In this document: positions 1-11,327 of the stretch, one piece after another | Numbering within the stretch: position 1 is the stretch's first letter | Layout: each line of letters begins with the position of its first letter | NCBI GenBank assembly: GCA_022578605.1 | Contig: MU394113.1 | Coordinates: 1 to 64,000 of the forward strand | Reading direction: 5' to 3' | DNA: 64,000 bases | DNA from: Camillea tinctor | Taxonomy: Eukaryota > Ascomycota > Sordariomycetes > Xylariales > Xylariaceae | The notes under the pieces: generated by a model | Databases searched by the model: none | The model's input: only the letters and a program-made list of their open reading frames with translations | Told to the model about the DNA's origin: nothing | Position numbers and translations under genes: made by a program

Positions 1-2255
1 TACTTTTATTTATAAAATTATATTTTTTTTTTTAACTTTTAGTTTTTATAACCTTTTTTTTAATTTCTATTTTTTTTTATATTTTTTAACTTATATATTA
101 ATTATTTATTACTTATTTTATGCTATATTTAAGTTATTATTATATATTTTAAGTTTTATGTTTTGTTTTTTTTATTTATTAGTAAAAATTTTAATTTTTT
201 TATTTTTTTTTATTATATATATTAATTATACCTTTTTTTTAAATTTTTATTTTAATTTTACTTTTTATAATGTATTTTAATTTAATTTTTGCTATAATGC
301 CGCTAAAAAAAAACCACGAAAAAATTAACAGCAATAATTTTAGCTAAAAAATATAAAAGCAATTTATTATTATAATATTTAATAATAGCTTTTAAAGTTT
401 AAATATTAATAAAAATTTTATTTAATAATTAAGCGCAAAAAATAACTTTTTATTTTTTTTACTTTTATTTACTATTAAATATAACTATTTAATAAATAAT
501 TATAACTTTAAATAGTTTAATTTTATATTTTACATTATATTTTATAAAACTTATAATAATATATATTTATATATTTAAACTTTATTTTATTAATTTAACT
601 TAATTTTTAAGCGTTATACTAATAAGTTATTTTTTTTTATAAAAAACTTTTAAAAAATTTTATTAAAATTAATTAAAAATTTTTATTTTTTTAATAAAAA
701 ATTATAGTTAAAAACTTTTTAAAAAAAAATAATAAATTGCTAATTTAATTTACGCTTTTAATTTAATAAAAAAATTATAATTAATTAGCTATTATAACAT
801 AGTTAATATTTTTAAAGCAATAGTTAATATTTATTTTAATTTATAGTTTATAAGTAAAAAAGTTAAAAAAAGTTTAAAATTAGCTATTAAAAATATTAAT
901 GCTTATATTTTAATTAAAAACTTTTTATATTTTAATTTAAATTTTTATAAATTTTTATATTAATTAATGCAATTAAATTTAAATTAAGTTTTATAACATT
1001 ACTATTATTTTATTTTTTTTATTTATAATAGTGCACTTAATTATTAAAGTTTAATTATTTATAACAATTATAAATAATATATTATAATTTAAAATTTTTA
1101 TTTATTAAAATAAAAAAAAAATTTTATACTATTATATATAATTTTATAAATTTTTATTATATTAATAGTTATTTAAATAATATTAAGCTTAATATTTTAT
1201 AAAAATAAATTAATATTTTAAAGTAGCAATATAATTTTATTTATAATTAAATTATTATTAAATTAATTAAAGCTTATATGTAAAAAAATTAACTATTAAA
1301 TTAATAAAATTTTTAATTATATAAAAAAAAGTTTATTTTTAAAAATATTAAAATTATAACTTAATAATGCAAATAAGTTATAATTTAAAAATAGTTAAAA
1401 TTTAAAATTATGCTATAAAAAAATATTTAAATAGTTTTTAATTAAATTTAATATTGCAATAATAATATTTTTATTATATAATTTTTACTTTAAAGCTTTT
1501 TTTTTAAGTTATTTTATAGTAATAATTTAATAATTATAAATAAAAATAAAAATAATTATAATTAAAATTATTAATTAATAAAAAATGCTAATATAAAAAT
1601 TTTTAAAATTATATTAATAGTTAAAATTATATAAACTTTACGCTATTATAACATTAATAATAATAATGTTTATATTTTATTAAATTTTTATAAAGTTATT
1701 TATTTATTTTATTACTTTAATTTAAATGTTAATATTATTATAATATATATTATTAACCATTTAAAAAAAAAAAAAACTAGTTACTATAAATAGATTTTTT
1801 TTTACTGCAAATTGCAATGTTTTTTGCGTTAAAAAAAAATAATTTTTATAATATTTAATATTATATAAATTATAATATATATTATAAATTGTAATATTTT
1901 TTACAATAAAAAAAAATAGTTTTTATAACTTTTAATATTATATAAATTATAATGCACTTTATTATTATTATAAAGGTTTTAATTTGCAATTATAATAGTT
2001 AGTTTATTTATATAATTTTTTTATTTTATTTTTATTTTAAAATATAAAGTTTACTTAATATTAATTATATTTATAATAAAGCATTAAAAAAAGTAATAAA
2101 TTTTAATGCATTATATAATTAAAAAAATAATAAAGTTATTTAAAAAAAAACAAAGTTATAATAAAAAAAAATAAAGCTGTATTTTACTTAATTACATAAT
2201 TATTACTAATTATAAACTTAAATATTACTTATATATTAAGTAAAACCGTTAAAAT
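1..2255. repeat. AT-rich, RIP-like gene-free block
   Basis: Nearly pure A+T with long homopolymer runs and no open reading frame on either strand. Base composition changes abruptly to ordinary fungal composition at about 2255-2280. Surviving G and C sit mostly in GpC steps or in ACT/AGT contexts. This is what RIP-mutated transposon or subtelomeric DNA looks like in ascomycetes. No transposon domain can be read any more. Its position beside a metabolite-type gene cluster suggests a repeat-rich or subtelomeric border, but no telomere repeat is seen. Confidence 0.85.
1811..1960. repeat. Diverged tandem duplication (about 77-bp period) inside the AT block
   Basis: The stretch starting attgcaatg at 1811 recurs at about 1888 as attgtaata. 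Both copies continue with a T-run, a run of A, and the shared string aatattatataaattataat. Differences are mainly C to T and G to A transitions (gcaatg versus gtaata; ttgcg versus ttaca), as expected if RIP hit the two copies unequally. Confidence 0.6.
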
Positions 2256-2722
2256 AGTGTAAAAGCGGTTAGGCCTAATAAAAAGCTTTTGTTGCAAGCG
2301 TCAGCGCCGCTTCCAGTCTTATATAGCCGCGGTCAGATCTTAACTTACCCATTTTGGACTTTCCATCCTGATTAGGTAGATAGAGCTGAGAGTGTATGAG
2401 TAATATTATGATTTATTTACTGCAAACAGTAGTATGACGGACACACAAGGAACTAGAGCTACAGACCACCAAGATTTCAGACCCTCTTACTTACTTTTTC
2501 ACCCTTCTGAGAAATCATCATGTACCTATTGTATCTAAGTTTTCCCAAGCAATCCAAATCCTGCCTTGTACATGGAGCCCAGGCCCGATCTTACTCTTGC
2601 TACTCTCCGAAGGTGGATCAAATAAAGTCGTAAACCATCGATGTAAAGTAGCAAAGTCTCAAGTTGGGATCTAGAAAATCCTAACCTAGACATCAATGGA
2701 TTGATTGATCTAATATTGCACG
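2256..2722. other. Transition and upstream region of the acyl-CoA ligase gene
   Basis: Ordinary-composition noncoding DNA between the AT block and the first gene. It should hold the promoter of the acyl-CoA ligase. I see no recognisable gene in it. Confidence 0.5.
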
Positions 2723-4610
2723 ATGACACAACCCGCAATATTTCAGGGGCCCAAGGACCCGGCACTTCTGAACTGGAATACTGCCAACCTCCTGGACAAC
2801 AATGCAAACCTCTTTGGTGAACTGAGCGCTATCTCTTCGTTACATCAAGGTGTGAAATGGACTTATACGGATTTGCAATCGAAAAGTAAGGAGTTGGCTG
2901 CGAGACTTGTTCAGAATGGCATAAGGCCAGGAGATAGGATATTCTTACTTGCGGGCAATAGCGTCGAGTTCATACAAATATTTTTCGCCACAACAGCCAT
3001 CGGTGCTATTGTCTCCCTTGGAAATCCAATATTCAGCGCTGTCGAATTTGGGGAAGCTATCGAGGCAGTTGAACCGCGGTGCGTTTTCATCTCGCAGAAG
3101 ATCGGCTTTCGCAACAACGCAGCGCTGATCGACCACGCCACCAAAAACGTCAAGAAAGGGTCCGTCGTTATTCTTGGTGGAACAGGCGCCTCAATTCCCG
3201 AGTCTTGCATTTCCTTTGATGAACTTTTGACCGGATCGACGAGCATTGAACAGCAAGATGTGCTGACACTCGAAGACTTCTGGGGCAAGTCTCCAGCCTC
3301 AGCGCCCTGCTGTTTCCAATTCACCAGCGGTACCACTGGCAAACGCAAAGCCTCAATGCTATCACACGCGTAGGTTAAATTTAAACGAGGTGTTTAAGCC
3401 AAACTATAGGTAGCTGATACGTTGGCGTTGACAGTAATCTGATCAACAACGCGAACTTGGTCGGGTACCAGTTGCAGCTTTCCAATTCCGACACGCTTTG
3501 CTGTTGTCCACCGTTGTCGCACTGCTTTGGTTTAGTCTGCGGGCTTCTCGCTAGCTGTCTACATGGTAGTACTCTTATCATGCCGTCAGAGATATTCAAT
3601 CCATCCCTCTCTCTTCAGGGGTTGAGAAACGAGGCTTGTACCGTCCTACATGCAGTACCCTCCATGTTCGAGGCCTTACTGGTACAGGAAAAGAAACAGC
3701 GAGTAAATGGTGCATCCGACTACAGCTTACGAACTGGCATCATAGCTGGCTCTACCCCTCCAATTGATCTGCTTTGTTCAATTAGAGAATCCCTAGGCCT
3801 CAAATCAATGCTATACCCGTTTGGTATGTACGTGCCCTATCCATACGCTAATAAGCAAAAATACGAGTGCAATGTTAATATTTAGCCATACAGGAATGAC
3901 TGAGCTATCAGCAGTTTGCCTCTGTACATCCATTGGTGACTCATTGATAGCCGATAATACATCCGTTGGTAGAGCCATGCCTCATACTAAGGTTAAGGTG
4001 ATTAACGGATCCGGCGAGGTCCTCCCCATCGATAGTCCCGGTGAACTATGTGTGAGTGGCTATCTAGTGCACCTCGGCTATTTCCGCAATAAAGAAAAGT
4101 CAGAGGAAGCCTTGCATACAGATTCTTCCGGTGAGCAATGGCTCCGGACCGGAGATCTTGCCAGTCTAGATCAGACTGGCAGATGTAGAATTATTGGCCG
4201 CTCCAAAGACATGATCAAGAGACGTGAGTTCTATGAAATCGCCCAAACATATAAGTGCTAAAATACCAGAAGATGGCGAGAACATCGCGCCTAAAGACAT
4301 CGAGGATTTGCTCCTGGCACATCCGGGGGTCTCCAGGACAGCTGTGGTGGGTGTCCCGCACCGGAAATATGGCGAGGCAGTCGTTGCCTTCGTAGAGCTC
4401 AACTCTCGTAGCTTACTAGACGAGCAAGATCTCAAAGGTTGGCTTCGGAAGAAGAAACTGTCTCCGCACAAGATGCCTGACTACTTTTTTCCAGTGGGAG
4501 ATACTGAAGACGCACTTACTGAAATCCCCTTGAATACCAGCGGCAAAGTACTGAAGACTGAATTACGCGTCGTTGCCTTAGAATTTTTAAATCGTCTTGC
4601 AGTAAAATAG
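2723..4610 (+). CDS. Acyl-CoA synthetase / 4-coumarate-CoA ligase-like enzyme (AMP-binding family)
   Basis: Four exons: 2723-3369, 3435-3823, 3894-4223, 4270-4610, giving 568 residues. The enzyme would activate a carboxylic acid as acyl-AMP and transfer it to CoA. Adenylation-family motifs are readable in order: the P-loop FTSGTTGKRK near residue 205, YPFGMTE spanning intron 2, LRTGDLASLD, and the C-terminal NTSGKVLK with the catalytic-type lysine. Introns are 65, 70 and 46 nt, all GT-AG, and each removes a frame break exactly at a family motif, so the model is well supported. The length is normal for stand-alone ligases, and there is no carrier-protein or reductase domain. It converges with the decarboxylase gene and is the first gene after the AT block. 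The substrate cannot be read from sequence; aryl or medium-chain acids are both possible. Confidence 0.92.
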
Positions 4611-5342
4611 CATTTTTAAAGCCATAGATGATACTTCGGGTAGTTTATGATTCTAATGCATTGGGTACCTTGAATATCATTCTTGTATTATTTCATTACA
4701 ATTCTTCGGTTGACTGCTAGTTAGAAACCCAACAGATGATAGAGCAATGACATATACTGTTGAAGTAAGTGGTCTGTGCGTTCCACACCTATGCTGTATA
4801 TAAGACACTTCTACTGGTAGGCCCTTAAGGTCTACTATCTCTCCTTTACACCGAATACATCTTATGGCAACCTACCTAAAATCAACATATACTGACCATT
4901 TCGCCAGTTACTAATTTATTAACTTACATATGGGCATCTCCTATGAATATAATATGTTAATAACTGTCTCAGTAAGGTTCTGACATAAGGGTTGACGGAC
5001 AAAGCATATCTAGGTTAGATTATTAGTTGGAGAAGAGTTATACAACCTCTGTTCTGATATTGTGCATTTTAAAGTTCCGGGATATATATGAACGGAATAT
5101 AAAAAAAGAAAAAGGGTATCTTACCCCTATAGATAGTGGTTAAGCAAGTCTATGTCTTTATATTTAACTCTATATAGGGATTGCAATATAACAACAGCTC
5201 CTTTGCGGGGGTTCATTCGAGCCGCCTAGGTGATACTCTCTGCATAGGTGAACTGAGTAAACCATATGCTACTAGCTTCAAACTCATATGCTAGATAGAC
5301 CATGACTTTGAGAGAAGCTTTCGTACCGGAGGTCGTACGATC
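4611..5342. other. Convergent intergenic region
   Basis: About 730 nt between the 3' ends of the ligase and decarboxylase genes. It is moderately AT-rich with no supported gene and presumably contains both 3' UTRs. Confidence 0.5.
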
Positions 5343-7084
5343 TTATAGGTCAAGATCTATGCCGACCTCCACCAGATTGTTAAGCAGTGCATCCACCACA
5401 TTCCTACTTGTCAGTCGATTGCATGCAACACGGATGAAGTTCCCATACTGCCCATCGGTACCCGATCCCGGAGCGTAATCGATCATCCATCCGCGACTGA
5501 CTAGTGTTCTGCATATCGCCTGAGTATTCTGGCTGTTGGTTATCACGCAGTCTTCTTTGCTTCTCTCTTTGGAGGTTAATCTCGGGGTCCAGTAGAAGCA
5601 GACTTGTGTGAATGGAACGTTCATTCCTCCAACAAGCCTTAGATGGGGACTTGAGTCTACCAGCCTAGCCATGTATTGTGCACTGTCGACAGCTTGCTCA
5701 ACGTCGCGAGCCATTCCTTCCGTGCCGTAATAGATCCAATGCATGTAAAACTTTGTAGCATCTGGCTTCCGACCACACTGGGTCGTCAAAGAAGCCAGGT
5801 CAAGAATCTCGGAAGCTGGAGGCGAATTATGAAGAGCAGCGGATTTCCTCCATTCCCGGCAATACTGCGTTCTTTCGTCTCCATCAACGTCCAGAGATGC
5901 ATCACTCATTACATTTGCCAGTGGATCAACTCTTCCCGAGGGCTTCATCTGAGTGTCTGGAGAATGGAACAGATAACCAGCCTCGAGCTTATTAGCTAAC
6001 CAAAATGTTCGTAGATCCCTTGCTAATACGAAAGAGCAAACGAGAGGTACGCCGAGCAACTTGTGAGGATTGAAGCAGATACTATCTGCGAGTTCTGCTC
6101 CAGAGAGCTTGTGCTTCAACTTGTCTGAAAACGCTACAGCTCCTCCCCAGCAGGCATCAACATGATACCATGCATTTGCATCTCTGGCGATTCGCCCGAT
6201 TTCTACTAGTGGATCGAATGCTCCTCGTACAGTAGTGCCGGCAGTTGCTGCAATAAGTAGCGGCCGTGTACCGTTTTGTAGGACTGTCTCAATAGAAATT
6301 TCTAAAGAGTCAACATCCATAGTACCGTCACCTCTCGTAGGAATTCGAATAACTGCTTCACTTCCAAGACCTAGGATCTGGGCCGCATTGGCTAAGGAGT
6401 AATGGGCAGCCTCCGAGACGAATATTGCATATCTCTGCTTGGCTGTGTGGCCTTGTTTCTTGATTTCTGGTGCGACAACGTTGCGGGCCACCAACATTGC
6501 CAGCATGTTAGCAGCAGCTCCTCCTGGTACCGTGATCCCGCCAGCATCCTGGCCGGAAAGACCAAATAGCTGTGCTAACTGGGCCCCAACATATTTCTCA
6601 ACAGTCGAAAGCGCTGGTGACACATGCCATACATGGCTATTGTTATTAAGTATAGACAAGAATAGTTCTGCGGCGATACCTGGTGGAGAAGGGGCCGAGT
6701 ATAGTTTGTCCATAAATCCAGGGGAACAGGTGTTGACGGAGTGCTGAGTTAGAAACGACACAGCCTCTCTGAATCCCCGTATTCCCGTACCCTCGGCTGG
6801 TAAGTTCGGAATCCCTTCACGAAGTTCTTCGTGTGACTTGAAGTTACCAATAGCGTTTAGGTTCGTCGAGCTACCCCCATCTTTACCAGCCTTTACTAGC
6901 GTATTCATTGCATCATCGGCATCGTGGACTAGTGGAAGTGCGATTTCTTTAACACATTCCAGGAGCTATTGGATTTTCTTCATTAGCGATGTTCGAACAT
7001 CCATATCCTCACACTTACCTGAGCCAATTGGTCGCCACGAGATGGGTACTCAACATGCTTTCCTTCCTTGCCATTTGGTGCCAT
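5343..7084 (-). CDS. Group II PLP-dependent amino acid decarboxylase (GAD/CSAD-like)
   Basis: Two exons on the minus strand, 7084-7019 and 6965-5343, giving 562 residues. The first exon encodes a 22-residue leader (MAPNGKEGKH...) ending in CAG followed by GTAAGT. The 53-nt intron ends in AATAG, and the frame continues LLECVKEIALPLV before the first internal ATG at 6908, so that ATG is not the start. Family marks: HVSPALSTVE near the N-terminal third, SEAAHYS (His about 210, stacking on the cofactor), HVDACWGG (Asp about 292) and NPHKLLGVPL, whose lysine (about 324) would bind PLP. The NPHK context and the spacing resemble glutamate or cysteine-sulfinate decarboxylases more than aromatic ones, but substrate is inference. 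It is divergent from the methyltransferase across a 658-nt shared promoter. Confidence 0.93.
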
Positions 7085-7742
7085 TGTCGCCCTCGATTAA
7101 AAGATTTAGTATACTAATGGTCAATATGATGGAGGTAAGCGTGGTATAGATCATCGTTATAATGGCCAACACTGCCGCGTAAGGTAAACCAACCTGCCTC
7201 GACTACATAGGTAGTCAGTCATACGAGTGTCACATAAGCACTGGAATCAACAGTTAAGGCTCCGCCTAATGATTGCGCATTCACATGTAATCAATCCAAA
7301 ATAGGAATACACAGCAAAGTGTTTACAAGCTAGCAATACGTAGGTTAGAGCATGGGAGGAGTAAGCTTACCTAGGTAGGCAATCACCCGATATGGAATAA
7401 TCGACAGAGTCGGAAAACGAAAATGCCAAAGAGGTATCATGGAAATACCTTGCGAAAGTATTGTGCTCTCTGCAGACTCACCACTTGCGAGTCCAATGTC
7501 ACAGATGCATGCTCTTATTATCGGAGAAACTATCAAGCTTGGTGCAATGTAGGTACATGACGATGGGCAGTATAAATCCTCTGTAATAGTTTACGTTAAG
7601 TCTCAAAATCCCATTTGACATATCTACTTGTGTTCGAAGCATGCCAATTTTGCACCATCGCATTGAACGTCGATTTTTCTCAAGGCACTTAGGCGACAGC
7701 ACGATATTTTAGCTCATCACAAAGTGTCCCCGCGAAGTCAGA
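7085..7742. promoter_or_regulatory. Bidirectional promoter, decarboxylase / methyltransferase
   Basis: Both neighbouring genes start outward from this 658-nt interval, so it must carry both promoters. It contains an ACCCGAT site at 7385-7391 that is also found in the hydrolase/MFS promoter, and an ACCTAGGT palindrome at 7369-7376. Small reading frames here have no homology that I recognise. Confidence 0.5.
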
Positions 7743-8689
7743 ATGTTGACACTTACTCAACAGGATCAGCTAAACCCATGGCTGACTCAAACGAGTAACG
7801 TTGCGCACAATCAGACACCCAAGGATACCCCCGTCCCCGATAAGAATGTGGAGTGGTATCAACCCGAAATCGAATCGCTGCCCACGGCTACGGTTGAGTT
7901 TTTTGAGAAATACGTTGGTATCAAAGGCGAGAAAGCTATCAAAGCACATATCTACCATATTAGGGACAAAGCATGGAACATGTAAGTACCACGGCTGATC
8001 TCATCATAACATTCTAATACTAAGATGCCGACAGACTTCCCTATCCTTGCATCGGGCTCTTTCGATTCCTTGACTTTAGCATTCACCTTTCTCCTGACTA
8101 CCCTGAGGTGGTAAGACGAGTCCAGGGTGGAGCAACATTTCTTGATCTTGGGTGCTGTTTCGGACAGGACATCCGGAAGCTAGCATACGATGCCGGAACA
8201 TCTGAAAACCTGATCGGCTGTGACCTTGAGGAGTCGTTCCTCCAGTTGGGTTACGAACTCTTCGTTGACTCTGCCACTCTGAAGTCGACATTTGTACCAG
8301 GCAATGTTTTTGCAGAGGACTTCTTAGAACAGTATCACGGCAAGATTGACATCATATATCTCGCTAGTTTCTTGCACTTATTCACAGAAGGCCAGCAGAA
8401 AACCGTGATTGGGCAGATCAAGAAGCTTTTGCGCCCGCAGAGTGGCTCGATGGTATTCGGTAGGCACCTGGGCGCTGAGAAAGGAGGCCCCTTTAAAATG
8501 GAAAGCATTGGGTGGGACCTATATCGACACGATCAGCAAACTATATCAGATCTGTTCCAGGTGAGTGGAGATGAATGGAAGGTCACAAGTTCTCTAAGCC
8601 GGTACGGGTCTGCCAATTGGAACGATGATAGGCGAGGTTGGCAAGGTGGAGAGACCAAGCAAATGATGTTCACTGCGGTTAGATTGTGA
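7743..8689 (+). CDS. SAM-dependent methyltransferase of the fungal secondary-metabolite type
   Basis: Two exons, 7743-7981 and 8035-8689, separated by a 53-nt GT-AG intron, giving 297 residues. The join restores HIRDKAWN-ILPYPCIGLFRFLDF, a stretch typical of the class I methyltransferases found in fungal meroterpenoid and related clusters. The SAM-binding glycine motif is LDLGCCFGQD (about residues 116-125), followed by IGCDLEESF, the acidic loop that normally holds the ribose. The C-terminal part carries KLLRPQSGSMVFGRHLG, a typical post-II region. It probably methylates a hydroxyl or carboxyl of a small molecule in the cytosol. Divergent from the decarboxylase and convergent with the hydrolase. 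The acceptor is unknown. Confidence 0.9.
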
Positions 8690-9000
8690 GTACTGATCTA
8701 TATGGTCAGGGGAGTGGGATAGATCCATGAGATTCCTGATTCATTATAAATATCAACCCCCCTTCAAGTCTCGGGCTTCTTATCGCATAGTGTCAGATCT
8801 CTCATGTTGATAAAACTGCTATGACTTAAACTAGATTACAGAGTCCCTTGGGGGGGTTTTCTGTATGTAAAGAGATCATTGGTCCTATATCTTAGTTCTA
8901 GATATTTGTACCAACACAGCTGATTATATTTTCACTCCTTCGTCTTAACATTAGTTTTATTGAGACACACTTATCTAGCGACTTCCTACTATATCTTATG

Positions 9001-9175
9001 TGTTACGTCAGTAGATGACTCAGCAGGACCTAGTATTTAGTCTCTTTTTGGGTTTCGTCATTCTCTCTCTCTCTCTCACGCACACACACACACGTATAGC
9101 TCCATAGCACGGCAATATATTCCGTTGTGCCCTGAGCCTTGTGTGTGTGTCATATGGGGTTTACCCCCACATTAT
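9001..9175 (-). repeat. Dispersed repeat A, copy 1 (inverted relative to copy 2 at 14.1 kb)
   Basis: Read on the minus strand this matches 14041-14205 over its whole length with gaps. Shared landmarks in order are atgtggggg, acacacac, gggca, gtgctat, gcgtgagagagagaga, acccaaaaag, and tgagtcatc before cgtaaca. On the plus strand it begins TGTTACGTCAG, which resembles a retroelement LTR start. Confidence 0.6.
9061..9094. repeat. Compound (TC)n(AC)n microsatellite
   Basis: About eight TC units run into about eight CA/AC units. It lies inside repeat A copy 1; the copy at 14.1 kb has the matching GA tract in the opposite orientation. Confidence 0.85.
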
Positions 9176-9490
9176 GATCCTGTAGTTCTTGCTATTGGTT
9201 TAGTAATGTTGAGTCTACTTAGCTAGTCAAGCTAAAGAAGAATAAGAATAGGGATAATAAGGGATAATCTACAAATTAAAGTCTGACTATATGAACTTAT
9301 GGAAAAGATTCATTCATATTGATGTGGGGACTAGGGGAACTAGGGACCACAATTGTGTACATATATAGTTCGCGATGCATTACAAGTTTGCGATAGTTTC
9401 TTCCTTTTACAACATAGCATGTCGGCGTTACTATACAGTTTAGATCAATACATTCCTTTTGCTTTAAATCTTTTATCTCTATTTTCAAAT

Positions 9491-9574
9491 AAACAGTATG
9501 AAGGTTGGGTGTCGACTAGGGACCTCAGTCCTTAGTCCCTCACAGCCTCATACAACTGTTGGTAGGGGGTCTCC
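9491..9574 (+). repeat. Dispersed repeat B, copy 1
   Basis: Matches the reverse complement of 27513-27596 over 84 nt. Shared strings include aaacagtatga, gttgggtgtcg, cttagtc, agcctcata and gtctcc. It is probably a fragment of a degraded transposable element. Confidence 0.6.
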
Positions 9575-9791
9575 TCTATCTCCAGTTCAATATCATCTTG
9601 GGATTCATGATATTGGAAATGACATGGGTTTGAAAGTGGCTTTGGCATCATATTAGGTTGTGTTTGCGTGTAATGGGATTTATTTATTGCACCTGCCCTC
9701 AAATACGACTTCTTCTATCCTCGGCTAGAGTATATCATTTTGATAATCCCTCTTCACTCGCTGTAACTGGCTATTTGAAACATGAGAGACA

Positions 9792-10946
9792 TTAAGCAAC
9801 CTTAGAAACATCCCTACCAGCATTGGACTGTGCGTCAGGCTGGCCATAGCCCTTAACAACTAACCCGTCTTGGCCACCATTCAACAGAAACTGCGTGCCC
9901 TCGTACAAGTCCCCCGCCCAACTTCTCGCTGCCGGTAATTCTTGAAAGCGCCAGAAACCATGAGGGAGGCCGTCGTAGAGGTGAACGAGGGTCTTTGACC
10001 CGGAATGTTCGCGAAGTAGGCGCGCAAACAGAAGGGCTTCGTCCCGAATTGGATCAAGACCTGCGATCTGGAAATAGGCACGCAGGGGAAGTTTGGTGTG
10101 GTCAGGATTTAGTAAGAATGAGATTTTAGGATCTTCTGGCGGTGCTTTGAGGATATCTTGGATCAACTGATTATAGGATCGCACATCGAGCATGTCAGAA
10201 TGCTTATTAAGCTCGATACTAAGCAGCTCATCTTTCCACTGCGGCAAGCGGTCGAATGCCTGCGGCATCAGACAGCAAGGGATCGAAAGCAAGAGCCCTG
10301 TGATCGAGGGATCTATCTTATCGTCACGCGCAAGGTACGCAATTACTCCGGCCATATTCCCACCAGCGGATACGCCCCCAACGAGGAAGCCCTTGGCGGG
10401 ATCAGCGGATATGCTATGCGCATTTTGAGCAGCCCACTTGAATGCGTCGTAAGCATCATTGATACCAGTGGGAAATACATGCTTAGGGGCAAGTCTATAG
10501 TCGATATTGAGGACGCATAATTGATTATGCAAGCAAAGGAGGCGGCAATTGTCATCCCCAGTCTCAATATCTCCAAAAGTCCAGCCGCCGCCATGGTAAT
10601 AGACAAACAACGGGCAGGTTGAGCTGGAACTCTGCTTGGGGAAGTATGATCGTACGGGGATCTGATATCCATCACGTGCCGGGACGGTAAAGTTGCGAAT
10701 AGTTACTTCACTGTCGCCCGGAATAGGACGATACTGTGGACCTTCAGCCGCAATCTTCTGGAATGCTGCTCGTCGCTGGATAATGTGATCATCACTAGTG
10801 CGGAAATTTGAGAGCGTAGGTTGCGAACGCACAAACTAGTGGTGTAGATTAGTTTACTTATTCATGAACTAGAAGCGATGGGTAAAATCTAATCCTACCT
10901 CCTCCCACTGCGGATTGACTTTAGAGTATTTTGCGTGTTGAGCCAT
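9792..10946 (-). CDS. Alpha/beta hydrolase, hormone-sensitive-lipase-like esterase
   Basis: Two exons on the minus strand, 10946-10899 and 10835-9792, giving 363 residues. The first exon (MAQHAKYSKVNPQWEE) joins FVRSQPTLSNF across a 63-nt GT-AG intron, so the true start is ATG at 10946; there is no ATG at the head of the main exon. HSL-family marks: oxyanion-hole HGGGW (His about 97), nucleophile elbow GGVSAGGN (Ser about 172), acid Asp in AGLDPIRDE (about 277) and catalytic His in LPHGF (about 308). There is no signal peptide, so it acts in the cytosol. In the cluster it could hydrolyse or transfer an ester or release a CoA-linked product; this is inference. Shares a 381-nt promoter with the MFS transporter. 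Confidence 0.92.
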
Positions 10947-11327
10947 TGGAGTCTACAGGAGCCCTCATAAGGTAGCAAACTGTTTCTATGTTTCTGAGTA
11001 CCTTCCCCTAACGTACCTAAGTAATCTAGGGAGATATTGGGTAAATACCAACCAGACCCGTGTAACCATTCCCTTGTTGTGATTACATAGCTACATTCCG
11101 TAAAGGGAAATTACCCAATCGGGCAATTCCCACTCCTAGCCATTTCCTATTCGGGTAATGACGATAGCTCGCTTAGCGATCGTTGCTCCTACATCTTGGG
11201 CGCATTCTACCTTGCTATAATCCGCAATTCCTTACTTTCAATCATTTCTCACTGAAGACGAAGACGAGTCTTACCCGATTTAACTGCGATTAGCTCGAGT
11301 AACACGGTAATCTTGAAATCCTACGCC
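10947..11327. promoter_or_regulatory. Bidirectional promoter, hydrolase / MFS transporter
   Basis: 381 nt between two outward-facing genes. The octamer TTACCCGA occurs at 11271-11278 and, inverted, at 11151-11158. A related near-palindrome, TTACCCAATCGGGCAA, starts at 11111. CGG-containing inverted sites are what Zn2Cys6 regulators usually bind, but no factor is assigned. Confidence 0.5.

Larger units (their letters stand above)
8690..9791. other. Repeat-bearing intergenic region
   Basis: No gene is supported between the convergent methyltransferase and hydrolase. The interval carries a TC/AC microsatellite and one copy each of two dispersed inverted repeats listed separately, which suggests degraded transposon sequence. 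Confidence 0.55.

Noticed and set aside
1..2255. Possible mitochondrial DNA insertion because of high AT content
   Set aside because: No mitochondrial gene, tRNA or long frame is present, and the paired transition pattern fits RIP better.
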